Source: Halobacillus litoralis
Lineage (GTDB): Bacteria > Bacillota > Bacilli > Bacillales > Halobacillaceae
Reading direction: 5' to 3'
NCBI RefSeq assembly: GCF_009856355.1
Contig: NZ_WMEW01000001.1
Coordinates: forward strand, 1 to 64,000
DNA: 64,000 nucleotides
Shown piece after piece: positions 32,670-40,256 of the stretch; positions within the stretch are counted from its first letter, which is position 1; every line of letters begins with the position of its first letter. The notes under the pieces are model-generated. The model searched no databases. It saw only the letters and a list, made by a program, of their open reading frames with translations, and was not told the DNA's origin. Position numbers and translations under genes: made by a program.

Positions 32670-34037
32670 TTATTCATAAAGAGCTTCCAACTCCTGTTCC
32701 ACACTCTCTTCAACAGCGGCTTTACCGCCGAAGATGTTGAAACGGAACATCTCCTGCTCTTTCACATAAGTTTTGATCTCTTCGTTCAGCTCATCCTTCG
32801 GTGTCAGAAGAAGCGGCTGGTCGACATCGTTCACAGAGCCTGCAAGAGCATCAGCAAAATGGGATCCTGTCGCAAAGCTCGCTTTCACTCCTCCGACGTT
32901 GAAGTGTTCCACTACTGCAAGCGACGTCAGGTAACGATTCTTGCCTGAAATCCGCTCTGCTTCCGGCATCTCAGCGAGTACATCCGAGCTGATGACACCT
33001 GTTCCTCCGACAGCGATGCTTTCACCATAGTTTTTCAGGCTTTGCTCTGTCGCTTCCGGAAGTTCATCCTGTTCGGTTAACAGAATCGGCATCCCTTTTC
33101 CAGCCGCGATCGGGGCGATAGAAAGCGCGTCCGGGAAATTGCGTCCGTAGGCGACGACCGCTTGATCACTTTCAGGGAGACGGTCCGCAATCGCTGCAGC
33201 GGTTTCATAGCGGTTTTTTCCGGAAATGCGGTCGACTTCCATTCCGAGATCATTTTCCAGATACGTTTCTACATCAGCGGAAACAGCGCCTGTTCCGCCA
33301 AGAATCGTCACTTTTTCGGTATCAAAGGTGTTCATCACTTGTTCAGTGATCTCAGGAAGCTTGTCCTCCCGCGTCAAAAGGATCGGTGCATCGAGGTGCT
33401 CTGCTAATGGAGCACCTGCCAGTGCGTCTGGGAAATCCTCTCCGGTTGCCAGCACAACATTTTCAGATGGGTGACGGTCCGCATCTCCCATTCTTGCTAT
33501 ATTGGCCGCTGTCCAGTAACGGTCGACTCCCCAGATTCTTTCTGCCGATGCGTCCAACAGTTCTGCTCCTGTACCCAGATAGTAGGTGCTGCCATCCGCA
33601 AGGTTTGCCTCATCCCACACTTTCATATAATAGACGCCCGGATCTAAAAGATGGGACTCTATGTAACCATATTCATTTCCATTCATGCTGTAAGGTGGCA
33701 AAACCTCTCCCTGTTCACTCAGGAGTCTGCCTTGAAACTTCATATCTGTCTTTTCCTCTATATATTCGAATAGATGAAAGGTAAATCTCACCGTTGTATC
33801 TCCATTCACTTCTACACGGTAAAAATCCACATCCTCGTCCGAAAATTCGCCGGAAATGTAGGAGCCCAACGGAACTTGTGTGGCATCTTCCCGTCCATCG
33901 TTTGGTTCCTCTTCCTCATATGTATTCTGTGCTTCAACTTTTTCTACCTCGATGGGTTCCGCTGCTTCGACGGTTGATGCTTGAAACAGTCCTGCCGCTG
34001 CCAGAGCGGTGGCTGCCAGTCCTAACCATTGCTTCAT
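32670..34037 (-). CDS. Secreted PPC-domain protein with cell-wall-binding repeats
   Basis: A 455-residue exported protein. A signal peptide (MKQWLGLAATALAAAGLFQA, cleavage near VEAAE) is followed by an acidic segment, a bacterial pre-peptidase C-terminal (PPC-type) beta domain (about 45-160), and three cell-wall-binding type 2 repeats (about 165-455) with the pattern RIWGVDRYWTAANIA, RISGKNRYETAAAIA and RISGKNRYLTSLAV. These repeats bind anionic wall polymers noncovalently. No catalytic domain is present, so it is a surface adhesin or accessory protein. Confidence 0.88.
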   Translation of the reverse strand: MKQWLGLAATALAAAGLFQASTVEAAEPIEVEKVEAQNTYEEEEPNDGREDATQVPLGSYISGEFSDEDVDFYRVEVNGDTTVRFTFHLFEYIEEKTDMKFQGRLLSEQGEVLPPYSMNGNEYGYIESHLLDPGVYYMKVWDEANLADGSTYYLGTGAELLDASAERIWGVDRYWTAANIARMGDADRHPSENVVLATGEDFPDALAGAPLAEHLDAPILLTREDKLPEITEQVMNTFDTEKVTILGGTGAVSADVETYLENDLGMEVDRISGKNRYETAAAIADRLPESDQAVVAYGRNFPDALSIAPIAAGKGMPILLTEQDELPEATEQSLKNYGESIAVGGTGVISSDVLAEMPEAERISGKNRYLTSLAVVEHFNVGGVKASFATGSHFADALAGSVNDVDQPLLLTPKDELNEEIKTYVKEQEMFRFNIFGGKAAVEESVEQELEALYE

Positions 34038-34114
34038 ATAACCTCTCCCCTTTTTTTATGTATGGTTCCCCCATGGGATTATATAGGAGATTAGTAGCGA
34101 AATCTACCTTCTGA

Positions 34115-34152
34115 CCAAAACAAAAGAAGCACCAGGATCCTGATACTTCTTT
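34115..34152 (-). terminator. Terminator of fliT
   Basis: AAGAAGTATCAGG / CCTGGTGCTTCTT (imperfect) followed by a T-rich tail on the minus strand. Confidence 0.75.
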
Positions 34153-34200
34153 ACTAGTGGACGATATGATAGGTTGGAAAAGGAAGAGGCATCCCTTTTT

Positions 34201-34551
34201 CTACTTTTTATGATCCAGATACATGCCGTCATAGGTCGATACGCTTTGGTACGGATTGATATAGCGCTGTTTGCTGGATTTCTGCTTCTTATTATTCCGC
34301 ATCTGGTTCTTCAAATCCATAAGCAGAAACTCCATTTTCTGATTGATTACCAAGTCCCGCTTCTTCACTTCCTGCACGATCGCTTTTTCTTCATCGGTAG
34401 AAGGCTGCGGCAGCTTGGATAACAGCGCCTGGCGTTGTTCCAACAGGTCTTCGATCCGTTCCATCCGCTGAGAGCGCGTCATAGAGGATGAGGGCTGGTG
34501 GACCATTTCCTCCAGCTCTTTCGTCCGTGTTAAAAATGTCTGCCACACCAT
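34201..34551 (-). CDS. fliT: FliT-type flagellar protein
   Basis: A 116-residue, mostly helical and highly charged protein in the fliT place after fliS. Heptad-like stretches (EDLLEQRQALLSKLPQP, EKAIVQEVKKRDLVINQKME) fit an export chaperone for the FliD cap. I chose ATG 34551, two bases after the fliS stop. Sequence conservation is low in this family, so the call depends on position. Confidence 0.75.
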   Translation of the reverse strand: MVWQTFLTRTKELEEMVHQPSSSMTRSQRMERIEDLLEQRQALLSKLPQPSTDEEKAIVQEVKKRDLVINQKMEFLLMDLKNQMRNNKKQKSSKQRYINPYQSVSTYDGMYLDHKK

Positions 34552-34553
34552 CG

Positions 34554-34943
34554 TTATGCGTTTCCGCCCTGGGCGTACTGAGCTTTTCTCGTCTGCAGGA
34601 TAACCTGTTTCCACGTATCGCGGAACTCGACAACGAGCCCTTCCACTTCACCGAGGATCTCTGCATCATTCTTCGTATTCGCTTCAATCAGACGACGGTT
34701 CATGTAGTCGTACAGCGGAAGCACCTGTGCACTGATGTCAGTATTCTGGTCCATCGTCACCATCAGTTCCTGGATGATGCGCTGGGCTTTTTGGATGTTC
34801 GTATTTTTATTTTCCATATCTTTCTGCTCCATCGCTTTTCCCGCTGCCTTGATGAATTTGATACAGCCGTTGTAGAGCATCAGTGTCAGTTCGCCGGGGG
34901 AGGCTGTTTCCACTGAGTTGTTTTGATAGGCTTGAATAGACAT
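34554..34943 (-). CDS. fliS: Flagellin export chaperone FliS
   Basis: A 129-residue four-helix bundle protein beginning MSIQAYQNNSVETASPGELT, the typical FliS N-terminus, with LMLYNGCIKFIKAA next. It binds the C-terminal helix of flagellin and stops it polymerising in the cytoplasm; in Bacillus it also influences FliW release. The C-terminal helix it needs is encoded by the second hag exon. AAGGAG precedes the ATG. Confidence 0.95.
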   Translation of the reverse strand: MSIQAYQNNSVETASPGELTLMLYNGCIKFIKAAGKAMEQKDMENKNTNIQKAQRIIQELMVTMDQNTDISAQVLPLYDYMNRRLIEANTKNDAEILGEVEGLVVEFRDTWKQVILQTRKAQYAQGGNA

Positions 34944-34969
34944 CGATTCAACACTCCTTTTTCTAACGT

Positions 34970-36511
34970 TTATCCAAAGTTCTGCATAATAAAAGCGGAC
35001 TGGGAGTTCATCTGTGAAATGGCCTTCTCCATCGCGGTAAACTCCCTCCAGTAGCGGTCTTCAATTTGATTCAACCGGTCCTGGAAGCTGTCCATTTCAT
35101 CATCCAAATCCTCAATCTGCCGGCCGAGCAGGAAATTGTTATCCAGCGTCGTCGCTTTTCCTGCCTTTTGCTCGATCGATTTCACGGTGCTGTCGATCGT
35201 CGTTTCCAGACGACGGGCAATACCGGGATTCTCTTCTGTACCCGAAAACAGCTGATAGACCGATTCCGGGTCGTTGCGAAGGGCATTCTTCAAATCGTCC
35301 TCGTCGACGATGAGCTTACCGCCGTCACGGTAGTTGGAGGAGGATGTGATGCCGATCTGCGACAGCATGGAAAACGCTCCGTCTGTCTGAACAGGGGTGT
35401 ACCAGTTTTCCCGCATTTTGCTGAGCGCTCCAGAAACAGCGGCATCATTCCGGAGCATCCCGCTCTTCGCCTGCTCTTCCCACAGCTCGATTTCCTTCTC
35501 TTCCATATCCTCTTTCTGTTCGGCGGTCAGTGGTGGGTAATCTCGGTTTTTCTTCTCCTGTACCTTCCCGTTCAAATCCTCAATGATCTGATTGTATTTA
35601 TCGACGAATTTGACAATCTTATCAAACGCATCATCCACATTGTTGGTCACATTGACCTTGACGTTGCCGTCGGTCACTTCGTTGAAGGTGAAGTTCACAC
35701 CATTCAACGTGTAGTTATTGGTCTTAGAGGAAATTTCCAGTCCGTTGTTATAGGTGAACTTCGCATCCTGTCCGCCTTTTTCATTCAGCTTCCACGAGCC
35801 GGAGGAGTTATCCCCATTCTTAATGCCAAGGGTCGTAGACAGAAACGGGGCACTTCCATCAAAACCAATTTCCGCCCCGAGAAATTCACGATCATCCTGA
35901 TTGAAGTTACCGGTTACGGTTCGTTCAAGCATCACTTTATCCGCACTTTTATCATAAAACGCACGGACACCGAGATCAGACTTGCTGATTTCAGAGAGAA
36001 CGTCATTCAGTGACTTATCTCCGGTCACTTCGAACGCCTTCGTATTTTTTGAGCCGTCTTCATTATACGTCGTTATCGAAAATGTCCCGCCAAGCGTCAG
36101 GCCATTGTTGAAGCTGTTCTGCTGGCTGCTTAACGAAGCGTTCGGATCCAAAGACGAACCATCTTTTGTAATCTTTTCTTCACTGTAGTTGTAGGCAGCC
36201 GTCGCCAGCTGTTCGACGCTCAGCGTATAATCGCCGTTTCCAGCGGAGGAATTGGCTGTTGCAGAAACGGCTGAGCTGGAAGAGGTTGCTGTTTTGGAAT
36301 TGAATGTTGACTGCAGCTTCATATTAAAGGCCATATCATCAAGTTCCTTCAACTGCTTGTTCACATCACGGTACGAATCCCGCTGCCATGTGAGCCATTC
36401 CTTATCCTGCTCCATTTTGTTTAACGGCTGCTTCTCCGCAGTCATCAGATCCTTGACGATACCGTCTATATCCATCCCGGAAGCCAGGCCTCCGATCCGC
36501 ATATCACTCAT
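34970..36511 (-). CDS. fliD: Flagellar filament cap protein FliD
   Basis: A 513-residue cap protein. The N-terminal FliD domain has RIGGLASGMDIDGIVKDLM; the variable middle region holds a FlaG-like NYTLNGVNFTFN; the C-terminal domain ends with the coiled coil DEMDSFQDRLNQIEDRYWR and QFTAMEKAISQMN-like sequence. It forms the pentameric cap that folds flagellin at the tip. It is followed by fliS and fliT in one operon. The flaG gene usually found just upstream in Bacillus is absent. Confidence 0.95.
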   Translation of the reverse strand: MSDMRIGGLASGMDIDGIVKDLMTAEKQPLNKMEQDKEWLTWQRDSYRDVNKQLKELDDMAFNMKLQSTFNSKTATSSSSAVSATANSSAGNGDYTLSVEQLATAAYNYSEEKITKDGSSLDPNASLSSQQNSFNNGLTLGGTFSITTYNEDGSKNTKAFEVTGDKSLNDVLSEISKSDLGVRAFYDKSADKVMLERTVTGNFNQDDREFLGAEIGFDGSAPFLSTTLGIKNGDNSSGSWKLNEKGGQDAKFTYNNGLEISSKTNNYTLNGVNFTFNEVTDGNVKVNVTNNVDDAFDKIVKFVDKYNQIIEDLNGKVQEKKNRDYPPLTAEQKEDMEEKEIELWEEQAKSGMLRNDAAVSGALSKMRENWYTPVQTDGAFSMLSQIGITSSSNYRDGGKLIVDEDDLKNALRNDPESVYQLFSGTEENPGIARRLETTIDSTVKSIEQKAGKATTLDNNFLLGRQIEDLDDEMDSFQDRLNQIEDRYWREFTAMEKAISQMNSQSAFIMQNFG

Positions 36512-36689
36512 GATTTCACCTTCTTATATTTTATGGCCGGCCATAATGCCGATCGATTCCGCAATCTTCCCTGAGCTTACCGTGGAACTGGTAGGGCAGG
36601 GAGGTTTGTAACGATTGGAAACTAACATTCAAGCTGTCCGTCAGCTTTTCTTTTTATATCGGAGCATTATGAGGATGTTGAAGTGGAAA

Positions 36690-36724
36690 TGAAAAAGAGA
36701 CTCCAGCAATACTGAAGTCTCTTG
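36690..36724 (-). terminator. Terminator of hag
   Basis: AAGAGACTTCAG / CTGGAGTCTCTT with a 5-base loop, then TTTTTC on the minus strand, 12 bases after the second-exon stop codon. Confidence 0.9.
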
Positions 36725-36735
36725 AAATATGAATA

Positions 36736-37953
36736 TTAACGTAGAAGCTGCAAAACTCCCTGTGGCTGTTGGTTTGCCTGTGCAAGCATAGCCTGAGAAG
36801 CTTGAGCAAGAATAGAGTTCTTTGTTTGGTTCATCATTTCCTTCGCCATCGTGCGAACATTTACTTTCATAAATGACCAGACTATCTCTTCACCCTTTTT
36901 TATCAAAAGGGGTCGGGCACTTCGGATTCACAATGCTGATGATACATTGTTTCACCTATGGATTTCATCATCCTGGCATTTGCTTTAGATGGTTTATCCT
37001 AGTCGTTGAACCTTCTCCACTCTTTCGAGACAGGAGCTTGGCTGCTGATTGCCCAATCTTTCCTTTTGTTAACCTTCACGCTTATCGTTTCCAATTACGT
37101 TGTGGTAAGAAAAGTTCTCAGGGGTTTCCAGCAATTCACCCGATTATGATCACTGACCGTTACCAGTCAGGACGACTGTGCTTGTCACTGCTTAAGCAGC
37201 TATAGCATAATCTACGTCACGGATACGAGATTCCGCAGCAGTTAAGTTTTCACTTGAAGTATCTATATTATTAATGGCATAGTCTAAACGGTTTTGATAT
37301 GAACCTAAGTTAGACCTTTCAGCGGATACTGTTTTAATTGCAGTGTCTATCGTAGAAATCGCCCCAGTAGCATTGGCAGCTGTTGAACTAATATCAATTG
37401 CGCCATCACCTTCAGTATCTCCAGCAGCTATACTAAGACCTGTTCCACCAGTCATATTACCAACAGTTAATGTAATTTGTTGACTTGCATTTGCACCTAC
37501 CTGAAATGCAAATGTGCCATCTGTGTTAGGTCCACCTGCTCCAGTTAATAAATCTTGACCATTGAATTGTGTATCCTTAGCAATACGATTAATATCCTTT
37601 GCTAATTGATCCGCTTCACCTTGGATAGCAGTTCTGTCCTCAGTAGTATTAGTGTCATTTGAAGCCTGAACAGCTAATTCACGCATGCGTTGAAGCATAG
37701 AATGTGTTTCATTTAATGCACCCTCGGCTGTTTGGATTAATGAAATTCCATCTTGTGCATTACGAGAACCTTGCTCTAAACCTCTAATCTGTCCGCGCAT
37801 CTTTTCAGAGATGGATAAACCAGCAGCATCGTCTCCCGCTTTGTTAATACGAAGACCAGAAGAAAGCTTTTCCATTGAAGATTGCTGCGCATTGTTCGCA
37901 GAACCCAGCTGACGATAAGTATTCAAAGCCGCGATATTGTGATTAATTCTCAT
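36736..37953 (-). CDS. hag: Flagellin, two exons split by a group I intron
   Basis: Exon 1 (37953-37207, 249 codons) holds the N-terminal D0/D1 helices ([34 protein letters not shown]) and most of the C-terminal half, reaching ESRIRDVDY. Read without splicing, it stops five codons later (AIAA then TAA). Exon 2 (36846-36736) encodes [15 protein letters not shown] and ends in [12 protein letters not shown], the standard flagellin C-terminus. Joining gives a 285-residue flagellin with RDVDYAKEMM across the junction. The join is by a 360-nt intron. AAGGAGG precedes the ATG, a sigma-D promoter lies upstream, and CsrA-type sites lie in the leader. Confidence 0.92.
36847..37206 (-). other. Group I self-splicing intron in hag
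   Basis: Core elements are on the minus strand in the right order: P (AATTGCTGGAAACC, 37123-37136), Q (AATCAGCAGCCAAGC, 37036-37050), R (GTTCAACGACTA, 37000-37011) and S (AAGAGATAGTC, 36880-36890). P7 pairs GACTA with TAGTC; P3 pairs TCGGG (37139-37143) with CCCGA (36913-36917); P4 pairs TTGCTG with CAGCAG; P6 has CTCC/GGAG; P8 is CCCTTTT/AAAAGGG. The exon end GATTAT can pair with GTGATC (37148-37153) as P1, with U-G at the splice site. The long P7-P3 segment suggests subgroup IA. Boundaries shifted by +3 or -3 also keep the frame and the U...G rule. There is no endonuclease ORF. Confidence 0.92.
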
Positions 37954-37960
37954 GTTACAA

Positions 37961-37972
37961 ATTCCTCCTTGA
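37961..37972 (-). promoter_or_regulatory. Putative CsrA site 2 over the hag ribosome site
   Basis: TCAAGGAGGAAT overlaps the Shine-Dalgarno; the core AAGGA fits CsrA recognition. Binding would block translation, as shown for B. subtilis hag. Confidence 0.65.
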
Positions 37973-37982
37973 AATGGTTGAC

Positions 37983-37998
37983 TTCACGTCCTTGTGAA
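37983..37998 (-). promoter_or_regulatory. Putative CsrA site 1, hairpin in the hag leader
   Basis: TTCAC-AAGGAC-GTGAA forms a 5-bp stem that shows AAGGA in the loop, the preferred presentation for CsrA, about 20 bases before site 2. Confidence 0.65.
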
Positions 37999-38015
37999 AT
38001 CCATTAGAATACATA

Positions 38016-38067
38016 CAAAAAGCCGGCCGACTTATGTAATGCTTTTACATTACTTATATCGACCGAC
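38016..38067 (-). terminator. csrA terminator overlapping the hag promoter
   Basis: A roughly 20-bp imperfect stem (GTCGGTCGATATAAGTAATG against CATTACATAAGTCGGCCGGC) followed by TTTTTG on the minus strand. The -10 of the sigma-D promoter lies in its first arm. Confidence 0.75.
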
Positions 38068-38082
38068 TTTGCCTACTGTTAA
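38056..38082 (-). promoter_or_regulatory. Sigma-D promoter of hag
   Basis: TTAA (38079-38082), 15-bp spacer, GTCGATAT (38056-38063) on the minus strand; the consensus is TAAA-N15-GCCGATAT. Confidence 0.75.
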
Positions 38083-38091
38083 CGTTTCTTT

Positions 38092-38307
38092 TCACTTTTT
38101 CAGCAGATCCAGTAAATTTTTTGAAAGCGTAGAGGCTTCCTTATTCTCCTCTTCAATGCTGACATACACTTCCTTGCGGTGGATATCGATATGACGGGGC
38201 GCCTCGATGCCGAGCTTCACCTGTCCGCCTTCAATGGAAACGACTTTAATTTCGATGTCATCGCCGATTTTGATCGATTCCCCGGACTTCCGGTTAAGGA
38301 CGAGCAT
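38092..38307 (-). CDS. csrA: Carbon storage regulator CsrA
   Basis: A 71-residue RNA-binding dimer starting [20 protein letters not shown] with [16 protein letters not shown], which supplies the strand and RNA-contact residues. It represses hag translation by binding near the ribosome site and is itself inhibited by FliW. ATG 38307 overlaps the fliW end by 14 bases, so the two are translationally linked. An in-frame GTG three codons upstream is less likely. Confidence 0.96.
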   Translation of the reverse strand: MLVLNRKSGESIKIGDDIEIKVVSIEGGQVKLGIEAPRHIDIHRKEVYVSIEEENKEASTLSKNLLDLLKK

Positions 38308-38749
38308 CAGCTTCACCGCCTTTATCCTCTGTCAAAAGAAGCTGCCGTCTTTGGTAGCGATCTTCTTTCAGAATGACCTGCTTCGCCTTTTTGTTATGGA
38401 CGTTCACAACAATCGGGGCTTTCAAGTTGATTGTTGAGGCTTTGAAAGGCTCTTTTAATGTGAGCACGCTGTAGACGGCTGCATCATCCGGACCATTCAA
38501 GCCCAGCTCTTCAACAACCGCGTCTTCGATATGGAACTCATAATCCGCAAAGAACAGGTACGGATTGGTGACGATGAGCGCCACCTCGGCTTTGTCCAAG
38601 GACTGCAGCGCATAGTATACACCAGCTTCATCCACAGGCAGCAGCACATATGTATGATCATCTTCAAATCCCGGCAGCCCGTGCTTGAAGGTGAGGAGAT
38701 CCTTTTCCTCTACAGCAAGTTCACCGAAATGCTTTGTATTGATATTCAT
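38294..38749 (-). CDS. fliW: Flagellar assembly factor FliW
   Basis: A 151-residue protein with [18 protein letters not shown] and the [15 protein letters not shown] motif of FliW. It binds either flagellin or CsrA, so that secretion of flagellin frees FliW to switch CsrA off. I place the start at ATG 38749 (7 bases after AGGAG); the ATG two codons earlier sits too near the site. It lies in the yviE-fliW-csrA segment of the flagellar operon. Confidence 0.95.
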   Translation of the reverse strand: MNINTKHFGELAVEEKDLLTFKHGLPGFEDDHTYVLLPVDEAGVYYALQSLDKAEVALIVTNPYLFFADYEFHIEDAVVEELGLNGPDDAAVYSVLTLKEPFKASTINLKAPIVVNVHNKKAKQVILKEDRYQRRQLLLTEDKGGEADARP

Positions 38750-38762
38750 ATCCATTCTCCTT

Positions 38763-39314
38763 TTACACTTTCCAGTCGACCTGTACGTCCGGATACTGTT
38801 CTAACTGAAATCTCACCTTTCCAGGCTGATACGTATGCTGTGGTTTCTGCCGCTGTGCCTGGATCTCCGGCTTCTGCGGCTCTACGTCTATGTCTACAGG
38901 CGCGGCCTCATACGAGACATCAACAAGGTCATATGCAGGCAGTCCTCCCGGCGCAAACGTAAAGTCCAGCTTGGCATTTTCCGCCCCATGAGAAGCAATC
39001 GGGTTTCCGCCATCTTCGATTTTCATCAGCTCATCGCCTTCACGCGCCATCCGGGCGATGCCTTCCAACAGCAACTGCCGGCCATCAGCGGCAAGCTCAT
39101 CACTCCGCTTCGCCACGCTTTTCAAATCAATATTGTTCCACGCCTTCGTCTGGTCGATCGTCAGTTTTCCAGGACGCTGCCGGATATGCATTTCCGCCGC
39201 CGGCTGCTGGATGGACAAATCGGCTTTCGGCTGACGGATCGTCTGCCGGGGGGCTTCCACCTGATGACCGAGCCGTGCCTGAGTCGTCTGCACCTGGAGC
39301 TTTGGTATGTTCAT
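38763..39314 (-). CDS. yviE: YviE-type protein (DUF6470)
   Basis: A 183-residue protein in the conserved place between flgL and fliW. It has repeated beta-type motifs (RQPKADLSIQQPAAEMHIRQ, PGKLTIDQTKAWNNI) and a Pro/Gln-rich C-terminal part. The function of YviE is unknown; constant linkage suggests a flagellar role. AAGGAG precedes the ATG at 39314. Confidence 0.85.
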   Translation of the reverse strand: MNIPKLQVQTTQARLGHQVEAPRQTIRQPKADLSIQQPAAEMHIRQRPGKLTIDQTKAWNNIDLKSVAKRSDELAADGRQLLLEGIARMAREGDELMKIEDGGNPIASHGAENAKLDFTFAPGGLPAYDLVDVSYEAAPVDIDVEPQKPEIQAQRQKPQHTYQPGKVRFQLEQYPDVQVDWKV

Positions 39315-39367
39315 AAGGAAGCTCTCCTTTTCATAAAAAAGCAGGCTGTCCCTTCACAGGGAGCAGC

Positions 39368-40240
39368 CTACCTTAGAAAGTCCATCAGCGTCGGCTGGAT
39401 AATGCGCGACCCGGCACCGAGGGCGGCCCTGTGGATCGTTTCCTGTGTTTTTAAATCCATGATGACTTTTTCAATGTCGGCATCTTCATTATCGGAAACA
39501 AGCTTGGAGGCTGATACCTCCTGAGTGGCCAGGCGGTCCTCGATCAGCTCGATCCGGTTCATCCGCGCGCCGAGGTCGGCCCGCTCATTGACGATATTGT
39601 TGATATGACCATCGAATTTACCGAGAAATTCTTCAAGGTCTGTTCCACTTTCCAAAGCATTGGCGAAGCTTTCAAGATCGTTGAATAAATCTTCATTGAA
39701 CACATTTCCGGCGTTCACGTTCGTCTGAATCCGGACACCGTCCGACACTTCAATCATGACCGGACTTGCGCTTTGATTGATCGTAAAAACCGCATTGTCC
39801 ATATTGACCGGTGCGGCTGTCGTATTGGTCCCGTTAAAGATGTACTTACCGTTCACCTTCGTGTTGGCAATGCTTCCGACATGCTCCTTCAACTGACGGA
39901 TTTCTTTTGCAATGTTGGCAAGCTGTTCTCCTTCATACGTGCCGTTACTTGCCTGAACCGTCAGCTCTCGCACACGCTGCATCGCCTGTGTGGCTTCATT
40001 CATCGAAGAATCACTGCTGTCCATCCAGTTATGCACTTCACTGATGTTCCGCTTATACTGCTCGACGCCGGAAAGCTGGGAGCGGTAATTCATGCCCTTC
40101 ATCGCAGTAACAGGGTCCTGGGAGGCGCGGGTGATCTTCTTCCCGGTCGCCAGCTGATCCTGATAGGTGCCCATATTTTCATAGCTGCTGCTTAAATTAC
40201 GAAGCATATTGCCCGCTGACATCGATTGAGTTACGCGCAT
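39368..40240 (-). CDS. flgL: Flagellar hook-filament junction protein FlgL
   Basis: A 290-residue flagellin-like protein (HAP3). The N-terminus MRVTQSMSAGNMLRNLSSS and the segment DQLATGKKITRASQDPVTA match FlgL, and the C-terminal helices (KVIMDLKTQETIHRAALGAG) form the D0 bundle. It links FlgK to the filament. It lies 16 bases after flgK with GGGAGG before the ATG. Confidence 0.96.
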   Translation of the reverse strand: MRVTQSMSAGNMLRNLSSSYENMGTYQDQLATGKKITRASQDPVTAMKGMNYRSQLSGVEQYKRNISEVHNWMDSSDSSMNEATQAMQRVRELTVQASNGTYEGEQLANIAKEIRQLKEHVGSIANTKVNGKYIFNGTNTTAAPVNMDNAVFTINQSASPVMIEVSDGVRIQTNVNAGNVFNEDLFNDLESFANALESGTDLEEFLGKFDGHINNIVNERADLGARMNRIELIEDRLATQEVSASKLVSDNEDADIEKVIMDLKTQETIHRAALGAGSRIIQPTLMDFLR

Positions 40241-40256
40241 AGGTTATCCTCCCTTC

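Noticed and set aside
32480-32713. 77-codon frame over repeat copy C
   Set aside because: It carries the same repeat-derived peptide pattern as the frame over copy A; not a gene.
35066-36013. 315-codon open frame on the plus strand
   Set aside because: Antisense to fliD, with no recognisable domain or start signal.
36847-37206. The hag insert as an IS or MITE
   Set aside because: It has no terminal inverted repeats or target duplication, while all four group I core sequence elements are present in order.
37192-37953. hag as a truncated 253-residue flagellin or pseudogene
   Set aside because: The missing C-terminus lies intact 360 nt downstream and the insert has group I intron core elements, so splicing explains it better than decay.
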